Source: an uncultured Collinsella sp.
GTDB taxonomy: Bacteria > Actinomycetota > Coriobacteriia > Coriobacteriales > Coriobacteriaceae
Direction of reading: 5' to 3'
DNA: 18,212 nt
Assembly: GCA_958354105.1 (NCBI GenBank)
Contig: CATWVA010000034.1
Coordinates: 1 to 18,212 of the forward strand
The notes under the pieces are model-generated. The model was not told where the DNA came from. It saw nothing but the letters and a program-made list of their open reading frames with translations, and did no database searches. Position numbers and translations under genes: made by a program. This document shows, piece by piece, positions 7,147 to 13,573 of the stretch. Each line of letters starts with the position of its first letter. Positions within the stretch are counted from its first letter, which is position 1.

Positions 7147-8178
7147 CTAGTTGAATTTGAAGATCTTTGAGGCAAGACGGTATAGGCCGAGTGTGGTTTT
7201 GTCTCCGGCCCGTCCGCGCAGGTTGGTGAAGAAGCCGACCACGCCGTAGCGGGCACGACGATACATGCGCTCGTCGTAGACCTTCAAATCATTCCACAGC
7301 GTCTTTAGGCGCTCGTCGGCGCAATCTTCCTCGGAAAGTTTGGTGAGCACCGAGCAAATCGCCATCATCATGGTGAAGTAGCCCATCATGTACGAACGCA
7401 GGCGCGACGACTCAACATCGCTGTACAAGTGGTACGACTCCATCATGATACGCGTAACACGGAACTGCTGGTCCAGACGCTTGACCATCGTTGCCTCGTT
7501 GACGCTCTGGCCTTCGCGACCGATAAAGTAGCGGTAGAGGTCAATGTCGGCGTAGTACATGGTCTTGCAACGCGGCAGCGGTACGTAGGCGTAGATGTTG
7601 TCCACATAGAACGTGTGCGGCGGCATGGGAAGGTTGGACTCGCGCAGCACATCCGTACGATAGCACAGGCTGTGCATGAGTAGGTTCTGGTCCAGGCGGA
7701 AATGACCGATCTGATCCCAGGAAAAGATCTTCTTGCGCGGCAGGGCAAATTTGTAGCCAATAGCGGTATGCGTTCCCTCGTAAACTTTCTCGTACACGTA
7801 GTTCGAGATAAACAGGTCAACGCGCTGGTCGCGCTCCTCAAAGCCACGCAGGATCGAAAGCATGGTCGAAAGGGCAGCGCCGTCAAGCCAGTCGTCCGAG
7901 TCGACAACCTTGTAGTAGGTGCCCTGCGCCTCGCGCAAGCCCGAAAGGACGGCGATACCGTGGCCGCCGTTCTCCTGATGCACCGCGCGGATAATGCCGG
8001 GGTAACGCGCCTCCCACTCGTCGGCCTTAGCGGCCGTCTCGTCCTTGGAACCGTCATCGACGATGATAATCTCGATATCGGTGGCGTAATTGCTCCCCTC
8101 CAAGATGGAGGTGATGCAATGGTCCATGTCCTTGGCGGCGTTATACGAGGGAATACCGAATGTTATGACTTTATGCAT
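7147..8178 (-). CDS. Family 2 glycosyltransferase
   Basis: This 343-residue protein is a GT-A fold, inverting family-2 glycosyltransferase expected to use a nucleotide sugar at the cytoplasmic membrane face for surface glycan synthesis. The N-terminal catalytic domain shows FGIPSYN (7-13), VDDGSKDET (40-48), ENGGHG (69-74) and the DXD-like DSDDW (93-97). The C-terminal half is less conserved and basic (FFTNLRGRAGDKT near the end). No clear transmembrane helix is seen. The chosen ATG at 8178 overlaps the end of glf by 8 nt; an in-frame ATG at 8196 is possible but adds non-family residues. Coupling to glf suggests it acts on UDP-galactofuranose or in the same glycan pathway, which is inferred from context. 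Its 3' end is mirrored on the other side of E2. Confidence 0.9.
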   Translation of the reverse strand: MHKVITFGIPSYNAAKDMDHCITSILEGSNYATDIEIIIVDDGSKDETAAKADEWEARYPGIIRAVHQENGGHGIAVLSGLREAQGTYYKVVDSDDWLDGAALSTMLSILRGFEERDQRVDLFISNYVYEKVYEGTHTAIGYKFALPRKKIFSWDQIGHFRLDQNLLMHSLCYRTDVLRESNLPMPPHTFYVDNIYAYVPLPRCKTMYYADIDLYRYFIGREGQSVNEATMVKRLDQQFRVTRIMMESYHLYSDVESSRLRSYMMGYFTMMMAICSVLTKLSEEDCADERLKTLWNDLKVYDERMYRRARYGVVGFFTNLRGRAGDKTTLGLYRLASKIFKFN

Positions 8179-9373
8179 GGCAGGCGATAATCTCATCCGA
8201 AAGATCGAGGGCGGAATTGGTCACGGCGTCCATATCGTAGTAACGATACTCGGCCAGACGACCCACCGGGTGGAAGTTCGTCAGGTTCTGGACGCGCTCA
8301 AGATAGCGCTCATAGAGCTCACGGTTCTCGGGCTCAAGAATGGCGTAGTACGGCGTCTCGCCCGAGCCGGGCGTATAGGCCTTGGAGTACTCCTTCATGA
8401 TGGTGGTCTTGCCGGGCAGGACCTGACCGGTCATGTTCTTGAACTCGGTGATACGCGTGTAGTCCTCGCTCGTGGTGTAGTTGACGGTGCCCACGGGCTG
8501 GAACTGGTCCATATCGAGCGTCTCGAACTTCATATCGAGCGTGCGGTACGGCAGAGCGCCCAGGTCGAGGTTGAACAGCTCATCGAGCGGACCGGTATAG
8601 ACAATCTCGCCGCCGTAGACCTTGCCACCGATCTTGACGGTGGTCTCGTCGATCTCAAAGAGATCGCGGGCGTCCACGTCGCAGAACACGTCGATCAGGT
8701 CGTGGTCGAGCATGTGCTCAAAGAGCGCCGTGTAGCCCTCCTGCGGCATGCCCTGGAAGGGAGCTTGCGGGAAGTAGCGGTCATCATCACCCACAAAGAC
8801 AGGAACGCGGCCGGTGATCGAGGGGTCGATCTGATCGGGCGTCTGGCCCCACTGCTTCATGGTGTAATGCAAAAAGACGTTCTCGTAGACGTAATCGGCG
8901 ACCTCGGCCAAGTCGGGGTCGTTCTTCTTGCGCAGCTCCATGATGGGCACCTTGACATCCTTGCCAAAGGTCTCCACGAGCTTCTGATACAGTTCCTCGC
9001 CGCGCTCGTCACCAAAGGCGAGCTTGAGACTCGCATGGTTGAAGGGCACGGGCATAAGGGTACCGTTGATGTTGGCGAGCACCTTGTGCTGATAATCCGT
9101 CCACTTGGTAAAGCGCGACAGGAAATTGTGCACGCGCTCGTTAAAGGTGTGATAGATATGCGGACCGTACTCGTGGATCAGGATTCCGGCCTCGTCAGTG
9201 CAGTCATAGGCATTGCCCGCAATGTGGCTACGGCGCTCCAAAACGGCAACACGATAGCCGATGGTCTCGGCAAGACGGCGGGCGCAAACGGCACCGGCAT
9301 ATCCAGCACCGACGACAATCATGTCGTACGCGCCGGCGTTAAAGCCTTCAGGCAGGCCTGAGGTAATCTGCAT
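8171..9373 (-). CDS. glf: UDP-galactopyranose mutase
   Basis: This 400-residue FAD enzyme interconverts UDP-galactopyranose and UDP-galactofuranose, the donor for galactofuranose in cell-surface glycans. The dinucleotide loop GAGYAG is at 22-27 with the ribose-binding Glu at 46 (AVLERR). IAGNAYDCTDEAG (51-63) and IHEYGPHIYHT (66-76) are hallmark Glf segments. The length is slightly above the usual 365-390 because of a roughly 16-residue N-terminal extension. AAGGAG (9384-9379), 5 nt before the ATG, supports that start. The stop overlaps the glycosyltransferase start, so the two form a unit read from the promoter region at 9374-9480. Confidence 0.96.
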   Translation of the reverse strand: MQITSGLPEGFNAGAYDMIVVGAGYAGAVCARRLAETIGYRVAVLERRSHIAGNAYDCTDEAGILIHEYGPHIYHTFNERVHNFLSRFTKWTDYQHKVLANINGTLMPVPFNHASLKLAFGDERGEELYQKLVETFGKDVKVPIMELRKKNDPDLAEVADYVYENVFLHYTMKQWGQTPDQIDPSITGRVPVFVGDDDRYFPQAPFQGMPQEGYTALFEHMLDHDLIDVFCDVDARDLFEIDETTVKIGGKVYGGEIVYTGPLDELFNLDLGALPYRTLDMKFETLDMDQFQPVGTVNYTTSEDYTRITEFKNMTGQVLPGKTTIMKEYSKAYTPGSGETPYYAILEPENRELYERYLERVQNLTNFHPVGRLAEYRYYDMDAVTNSALDLSDEIIACHA

Positions 9374-9451
9374 CGATACTCCTTGTCAAAAGCCACGGGC
9401 TCGTTAGCTGGGCTTTTCTCGAACATTCTTCGAGACATATTTATCAGAGCG

Positions 9452-9480
9452 ATTATAGCGCTAATGCGTCCTATAATGAG
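9452..9480 (-). promoter_or_regulatory. Probable glf promoter -10 region
   Basis: A perfect TATAAT on the minus strand (9457-9452) lies about 80 nt before the glf start. The 17-nt-spaced -35 position reads CTCATT, which is weak. It sits back to back with a plus-strand TATAAT, so the two promoters overlap. Confidence 0.4.
9472..9477 (+). promoter_or_regulatory. Probable pta promoter -10 box
   Basis: A perfect TATAAT on plus, about 127 nt before the pta start; no good TTGACA-like -35 is visible 16-18 nt upstream. Use would give a leader of about 120 nt containing the hairpin at 9531-9551. Confidence 0.4.
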
Positions 9481-9530
9481 CTTGCCACACAAGGAAAGCT
9501 CAAGCACCGCGGCGTACAAATTTGAAAGGT

Positions 9531-9551
9531 AAACCCGCTAGCAGCGGGTTT
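9531..9551 (+). promoter_or_regulatory. Hairpin in the pta leader
   Basis: AAACCCGCT (9531-9539), loop AGC, AGCGGGTTT (9543-9551) form a perfect 9-bp stem ending in TTTATT, about 53 nt before the pta start. It resembles a weak intrinsic terminator in either direction. It could attenuate pta, end transcripts arriving from the left, or stabilise the mRNA. Confidence 0.45.
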
Positions 9552-9604
9552 ATTCGTGAACAGCCGGGCGCCTGGAGCTTAGTGAAACGCTTGTAAGGAG
9601 TAAC

Positions 9605-10585
9605 ATGAGCGATTTCCTTAACCGTATGAAGTCTGCCGCCAAGGCCGACCTTAAGACGATCGTCCTGCCCGAGGGCGAGGATCCGCGCACCATCGTCGCG
9701 GCCACCAAGATCATCGAGGAGGGCCTGGCAAAGATCGTCATCCTGGGCAACCCCGACGAGATCAACGTTCCCGGCGCTACCGTCATCGACCCGCGCAATG
9801 CCGAGAAGCACGAGGAGTACGCGCAGAAGTTTGCCGAGCTCCGCGCCAAGAAGGGCGTTACCATCGAGCAGGCTCGCGCCCAGGTGATGGACGCCACCTA
9901 CTTTGGCACTATGATGGTCAAGATGGGCGATGCCGACGGCCTGGTCTCTGGCGCCTGCCACTCCACCGCCGACACCCTGCGCCCTGCGCTTCAGATCCTC
10001 AAGACCGCCCCGGGCACCAAGCTGGTCTCGGCCTTCTTCGTGATGTGCACCGATACCCCGCAGTTCGGCACCGACGGCACGCTGATCTTCGCCGACTGTG
10101 GCCTCAACATCAACCCGTCCTCCGACGAGCTCTCCGAGATCGCCATCGCCTCCGCTCACTCCTGGTCCACCTTCATGGGCAACGTTGAGCCGCACGTGGC
10201 CATGCTCTCCTACTCCACCATGGGCTCCGCTGGCGGCGAGGTCGCCAAGAAGGTCCAGGAGGCCGTGAAGTTCTGCAAGGAGAAGGCTCCCGAGCTCGCC
10301 ATCGATGGTGACCTGCAGCTCGACGCTGCCATCGTCCCCACCGTCGCCCAGCTCAAGGCTCCCGGCTCCTCCGTCGCCGGTAAGGCCAACGTGCTCGTGT
10401 TCCCCGACCTCGAGGCAGGCAACATCGGCTATAAGCTGGTCCAGCGCTTCGCTGGCGCCGACGCTTACGGCCCCATCCTGCAGGGCATCGCCAAGCCGGT
10501 CAACGACCTGTCGCGCGGCTGCTCTGCCGACGACATCGTGGGTGTCGTGGCCATCACCGCCGTCCAGGCTCAGATGGCTGAGTAG
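9605..10585 (+). CDS. pta: Phosphate acetyltransferase
   Basis: This 326-residue enzyme converts acetyl-CoA and phosphate to acetyl phosphate, which acetate kinase then uses to make ATP. It is the short (class I) form, lacking the N-terminal DRTGG-type domains of enteric Pta. Family segments are VLPEGEDPRT (20-29), KMGDADGLVSGACHSTADTL (106-125), SYSTMGSAGGE (202-212), VFPDLEAGNIGYKL (265-278) and QGIAKPVNDLSRGC (293-306). AAGGAG 5 nt before the ATG is a strong ribosome-binding site, and codon choice is very biased (GTC/CTC/ACC/AAG), as expected for high expression. It is not operonic with ackA; the two ackA genes converge on it. Its stop codon lies in an outer stem of palindrome E3, and its last codons are mirrored beyond E3. 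Confidence 0.97.
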   Translation: MSDFLNRMKSAAKADLKTIVLPEGEDPRTIVAATKIIEEGLAKIVILGNPDEINVPGATVIDPRNAEKHEEYAQKFAELRAKKGVTIEQARAQVMDATYFGTMMVKMGDADGLVSGACHSTADTLRPALQILKTAPGTKLVSAFFVMCTDTPQFGTDGTLIFADCGLNINPSSDELSEIAIASAHSWSTFMGNVEPHVAMLSYSTMGSAGGEVAKKVQEAVKFCKEKAPELAIDGDLQLDAAIVPTVAQLKAPGSSVAGKANVLVFPDLEAGNIGYKLVQRFAGADAYGPILQGIAKPVNDLSRGCSADDIVGVVAITAVQAQMAE

Positions 10586-10600
10586 CGGACATATCCCCTC

Positions 10601-10727
10601 GGGACCCTACAGGGTAAAGCTCTGAAAACGTCCTCGGACATGTCGGAAGCCCCCGCTGCGCACTACGTGCGGCGGGGGCTTCCTCCGTCCTGCGGAATGT
10701 TTTCAGAGCTTTACCCTGTGGGGTCCC
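10601..10727 (+). repeat. Nested palindrome E3: 29-bp arms, diverged core
   Basis: Arms 10601-10629 and 10699-10727 are complementary at 28 of 29 positions, with one G-T pair. They enclose 69 nt. The inner hairpin 10645-10683 has a 12-bp stem (GGAAGCCCCCGC with GCGGGGGCTTCC) and, after a 2-nt bulge, a further CGCAC/GTGCG around loop TAC. GTCCT (10630-10634) and TGCGGAA (10691-10697) match E1 and E2 in order and nearly in spacing from the inner stem. Outside the arms, GTAGCGG (10582-10588, containing the pta stop) can pair with CCGCTAC (10730-10736). The orientation relative to pta is the same as E1 and E2 show toward their genes. Confidence 0.85.
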
Positions 10728-10729
10728 TG

Positions 10730-10785
10730 CCGCTACGTGGTATTCAGGGAATCTGGAGTGGACGGCGGCTTGGCTACGAGCTGGG
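10730..10785 (-). repeat. Mirror-image remnant of the pta 3' end
   Basis: Read on minus, this stretch contains, in order, TCGTAGCCA, CCGCCGTCCA, CTCCAGAT, CTGA and GTAGCGG. The end of pta contains TCGTGGCCA, CCGCCGTCCA, CTCAGAT, CTGA and GTAGCGG in the same order. A 10-base exact match and a 7-base exact match including the stop codon, with short gaps between, are hard to explain by chance. It is no longer coding and appears to be a decayed inverted duplication around E3. Confidence 0.6.
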
Positions 10786-10892
10786 GCTGAGGATCTGAAT
10801 GCATGGGTGACGTTGCTGAGGGCGTATGTGTTTGGAATCGATCACTTTGGATCTGAGCGGCAAAGCTTGGGTCGTCGTCCTTCTGCCAACAA

Positions 10893-10927
10893 AAAGGCCT
10901 CCGGAGCCGTTTGCTCTGGAGGCCTTT
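10893..10927 (-). terminator. Bidirectional terminator after the downstream ackA
   Basis: AAAGGCCTCC (10893-10902) pairs with GGAGGCCTTT (10918-10927), and the stem continues as GGAGC/GCTCT with one G-T pair to a CGTTT loop. On minus it is followed by TTTTT, 23 nt after the ackA stop. It can also act on plus-strand transcripts escaping pta. Confidence 0.8.
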
Positions 10928-10949
10928 CATTCAATTGCAAATACGCACG

Positions 10950-12128
10950 TTAGTTGTTCTTGGTCAGGCGCTCGACGTCGTGGGCGATCATGTATTCCTC
11001 GTCGGTGGGGATGACCATGACCGTGACGGCGGAACCGGCGGCACTGATGACCTGTGGGCCGTTGCCCACGGCCTCGCGGTTCTTATTGTTGTCGATGCGT
11101 ACGCCCAGCCACTCAAAGCAGTCGCAGAAGGCCTTGCGGATCGACCAGTCGTTCTCGCCGATGCCGGCGGTAAAGGTGATGGTGTCCACGCCCGCCATGG
11201 AAGCGATCATGGAGCCAGCCTGCTGCATGGCCTTGTAGGCGAACATATCGAAGGCGAGCAGGCAGCGCTCGTCGCCCTCGGAGGCGCGCGTACGGATGTC
11301 GCGGGCGTCGTTGGAGATGCCCGAGATGGCAAGCAGGCCAGACTGCTTGTTCATCATGTCATCGACTTCCTGATAGCTGTAGCCGCCCTCGCGCTGCAGG
11401 TAGCATACGGTAGCCGGGTCAATGGAACCGCAGCGGGTACCCATCATCAGACCGTCAAGCGGCGTGAGGCCCATCGTGGTGTCGCGGCACACGCCGTCCT
11501 CGATAGCGGCAAGCGAAGCGCCGTTGCCCAGATGGCACGAAAGCAGGCGGTGGCAGCGCGAGCCCAGGATCTCCTTGGCCATCATCCACTCGTAGCGGTG
11601 GCTCGTACCGTGTGCGCCGTACTTGCGCACGTGGTACTTGTCGCACACGTCCTTGGGCAGCGCGTAGGTGTAGGCGACCTCGGGCATGGTCATGTGGAAC
11701 GAGGTGTCGAAGACGGCCACGTTGGGCAGCTCCGGATACTTCTCGCGGCAATATTCGATTGCCGCGGCCTCGCCGTAATTGTGCAGCGGAGCGAGCGGGG
11801 CCACCTCAAGAATCTTGGCCATGACTTCGTCGTCGACGACCGCAGAATCATCGAAGTGCCAGCCACCCTGAACGACACGATGTCCAATGCCGTCAATCGT
11901 AAAGTCGGTCTTCTCGAGCTCCTCGAGTACGCGCGCAATGGCCGAGCGATGATCGGGGAAGGGAACCTCTTCGGTCTGCTTGGCGCCACCGTTCTCGGCG
12001 TGACCAAAGATGCCCATGTCCGAGCCGATACGCTCGCAGTTGCCCTTGGCGAAAACCTCGCGGGTATCGGTATCCAAGAGTTGATATTTAAGGCTTGAGC
12101 TGCCAGCGTTAACAACAAGTACGTTCAT
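10950..12128 (-). CDS. ackA: Acetate kinase (copy 1, canonical motifs)
   Basis: This 392-residue enzyme makes ATP and acetate from acetyl phosphate and ADP. Numbered from the chosen ATG, motifs are NAGSSSLKYQ (7-16), GHRVVQGG (82-89, R84), APLHN (H116), DTSFH (D141), HGTSH (H173), CHLGNGAS (N202), MGTRCGS (R232), SGISNDARDI (269-278) and PTDEE (374-378). These match the catalytic set known from Methanosarcina AckA. Two family-typical residues differ: Ala172 sits where Phe179 lines the acetate pocket, and VVQGG has Gln for His. AAAGGAG 4 nt before ATG 12128 sets the start; an earlier in-frame ATG at 12143 lacks support. It lies downstream of a second ackA with a terminator between them, so it probably has its own promoter. 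Confidence 0.96.
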   Translation of the reverse strand: MNVLVVNAGSSSLKYQLLDTDTREVFAKGNCERIGSDMGIFGHAENGGAKQTEEVPFPDHRSAIARVLEELEKTDFTIDGIGHRVVQGGWHFDDSAVVDDEVMAKILEVAPLAPLHNYGEAAAIEYCREKYPELPNVAVFDTSFHMTMPEVAYTYALPKDVCDKYHVRKYGAHGTSHRYEWMMAKEILGSRCHRLLSCHLGNGASLAAIEDGVCRDTTMGLTPLDGLMMGTRCGSIDPATVCYLQREGGYSYQEVDDMMNKQSGLLAISGISNDARDIRTRASEGDERCLLAFDMFAYKAMQQAGSMIASMAGVDTITFTAGIGENDWSIRKAFCDCFEWLGVRIDNNKNREAVGNGPQVISAAGSAVTVMVIPTDEEYMIAHDVERLTKNN

Positions 12129-12191
12129 GAGACTCCTTTGCAATGCAATACGGTCGGTACAGGCCCCTTAAGGCGGCCGCATGTTAATAAG

Positions 12192-12229
12192 AAGTTATCA
12201 TAACTTGATAAATAGCTATCAGATATATC
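12192..12229. promoter_or_regulatory. AT-rich palindrome cluster upstream of ackA copy 1
   Basis: Three adjacent dyads lie 64-101 nt before the ackA start: AAGTTAT-C-ATAACTT (12192-12206, perfect 15-mer), TGATA-N6-TATCA (12206-12221) and GATATATC (12222-12229). Their AT-richness in GC-rich DNA and their place in the promoter region suggest operator sites. TATGAT on minus within the first dyad could be a -10 box; the -35 is unclear. Confidence 0.45.
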
Positions 12230-12242
12230 GACCAGCGAGCGC

Positions 12243-12288
12243 AAAAGAGGGGCCGAACGGCGCTCGGTCGTCCAGCCCCTCCCCTCTT
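12243..12288 (-). terminator. Terminator between the two ackA genes
   Basis: On minus, AAGAGGGG (12288-12281) pairs with CCCCTCTT (12252-12245) and TTTT completes the run, starting 5 nt after the stop of ackA copy 2. Alternative pairings (GAGGGGC with GCCCCTC) overlap it. It implies that the two ackA genes are transcribed at least partly separately. Confidence 0.65.
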
Positions 12289-12292
12289 GTAA

Positions 12293-13471
12293 TTACTTGG
12301 CGTTGACGATGCGCTCGACGTCGGAAGCGATCATGAACTCCTCGTCCGTGGGGATGACAAAGATTTTGACCTTGGAATCCTTGGCAGACAGGCACCAAGC
12401 GCCGTCACCACGCAGGGCGTTGCGGGCATGATCCATCTTGACGCCCATAAAGGCCAGGCGGTCGGCAACGCCGGCGCGGACGGCCGGAGCGTGCTCGCCG
12501 ATGCCGGCGGTAAAGACCAGGGTGTCCATACCGCACATAGAAGTAGCCATCTCGGCCGCCTTGGCGGCAATCTTGTAGACAAACATGTCGAAGGCGAGCT
12601 GAGCCTCGGGGTCACCAGCGGCGGCGAGCTCCTCGACGTTGCGGCAGTCGTTGGTCTTGCCGCCGGTCACAGCCAAAAGGCCGGACTTCTTGTTCATCAT
12701 CTCGTCGACCTCGTCGAAGGTGTAGCCGCCCTCGCGCTGCAGGTAGCACACGGTAGCCGGGTCGATGGAGCCGCAGCGGGTGCCCATCATGACGCCGTCA
12801 AGCGGCGTCAAGCCCATGGTGGTGTCCATGCACTTGCCGTCCTCGATGGCGCACAGGGAAGCGCCGGAGCCGATATGGCACACGACGACCTTGCGGGCCT
12901 CGCCGTTGGTCATCTCGGCGACCTTCTTGGAGATGTAACGGTAGCTGGTGCCGTGGGCGCCGTACTTACGGATGTGCAGCTTGTCGCAGACGTCCTTGGG
13001 CAGGGCGTAAGTCTTGGCGACCTCGGGCATGTTGAAGTGGAAAGCGGTGTCGTAGACCGTGACGTTGGGCAGGTCGGGATACTGCTCGAGGCAGTACTCG
13101 ATAACGTTGGCCTCAGGGTTGTTGTGCAGCGGCGCCAGCGGGGCGACCTCGCGAATCTTGGCGAGAACGTCCTCGTCGACGAGGGAGGAGTCGCCAAAGT
13201 ACCAACCGCCCTGAACGATACGGTGGCCAATGCCCTCGATCTTGACGCCGTTGGCCTCGAGGTCCTTCAGAACGACCTCGATGGCGACCTTGTGGTCAGG
13301 GAACTCGATGTTCTCGGTCACTTTCTTGGAACCGTTGGCAGCGTGGGTGAAGGTACCGCCGGTAAAGCAGACGCGCTCGCAGGAGCCCTTTGCGGACACC
13401 TTGTGGGACTTGGTATCGATGACCTGATACTTAAGGGTCGAAGATCCCGCGTTGACGACCAGAACGTTCAT
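12293..13471 (-). CDS. ackA: Acetate kinase paralogue (copy 2, altered nucleotide-site residues)
   Basis: This 392-residue protein is the same length as its neighbour and clearly paralogous, with long identical stretches such as the TMGLTPLDG-MMGTRCGSIDPATV region. The catalytic set is kept: N7, R84, H116, D141, H173 (HGTS), R232 and the PTDEE Glu. Differences are Ser202 in CHIGSGAS, where the family has Asn (Methanosarcina N211); Tyr177 in HGTSYRY for His; and TGGKTNDCRNV in place of SGISNDARDI, a one-residue insertion next to the adenosine-binding Asp/Arg. Like copy 1 it has Ala172 and VQGG. It may differ in phosphoryl donor, acyl chain or regulation; butyrate or propionate kinase activity cannot be excluded. 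AGGGAGA just upstream of ATG 13471 supports the start. Confidence 0.93.
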   Translation of the reverse strand: MNVLVVNAGSSTLKYQVIDTKSHKVSAKGSCERVCFTGGTFTHAANGSKKVTENIEFPDHKVAIEVVLKDLEANGVKIEGIGHRIVQGGWYFGDSSLVDEDVLAKIREVAPLAPLHNNPEANVIEYCLEQYPDLPNVTVYDTAFHFNMPEVAKTYALPKDVCDKLHIRKYGAHGTSYRYISKKVAEMTNGEARKVVVCHIGSGASLCAIEDGKCMDTTMGLTPLDGVMMGTRCGSIDPATVCYLQREGGYTFDEVDEMMNKKSGLLAVTGGKTNDCRNVEELAAAGDPEAQLAFDMFVYKIAAKAAEMATSMCGMDTLVFTAGIGEHAPAVRAGVADRLAFMGVKMDHARNALRGDGAWCLSAKDSKVKIFVIPTDEEFMIASDVERIVNAK

Positions 13472-13524
13472 GTGTCTCCCTACTAACAGGCGGTGTTGCG
13501 CCGCCAGGTTACATACGCTTCAAT

Positions 13525-13558
13525 AATAAACCCAAACGCCCTCGCGCTCGGGTTTATT
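13525..13558 (-). terminator. Terminator after the MFS gene
   Basis: AATAAACCC (13525-13533) pairs with GGGTTTATT (13550-13558) over 9 bp around a GC-rich loop. On minus the 3' arm GGGTTTATTATT supplies the U-rich tail. It lies 15 nt after the MFS stop and just upstream of ackA copy 2. Confidence 0.65.
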
Positions 13559-13573
13559 GCGTTGATATATAAG

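Larger units (their letters stand above)
10586..10949. other. 364-nt intergenic region between pta and the ackA pair
   Basis: This convergent gap holds palindrome E3 (10601-10727), a mirror-image fragment of the pta 3' end (about 10730-10785) and a bidirectional terminator hairpin (10893-10927). The short open frames here look non-coding. About 10790-10890 shows nothing I can name. Confidence 0.7.

Noticed and set aside
8090..9361. 423-codon plus-strand open frame antisense to glf
   Set aside because: It lies wholly over glf and the glycosyltransferase start, which match their families in full. Long antisense frames are a by-product of strong GC-rich codon bias, and the translation is an unstructured-looking Val/Gly/His-rich chain.
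6783..10727. Integron attC sites or a CRISPR array
   Set aside because: The outer ends lack the RYYYAAC/GTTRRRY attC boxes, the neighbouring genes are ordinary core genes, and there is no regular repeat-spacer series or cas gene.
10733..10930. 65-codon minus-strand open frame after E3
   Set aside because: It overlaps the terminator hairpin and the mirrored pta fragment and has no ribosome-binding site; it is better explained as a relic.
10911..13486. Two long plus-strand open frames (10911-12098 and 12428-13486) resembling each other
   Set aside because: They are antisense shadows of the two ackA genes. Their resemblance simply reflects the similarity of the paralogues beneath.
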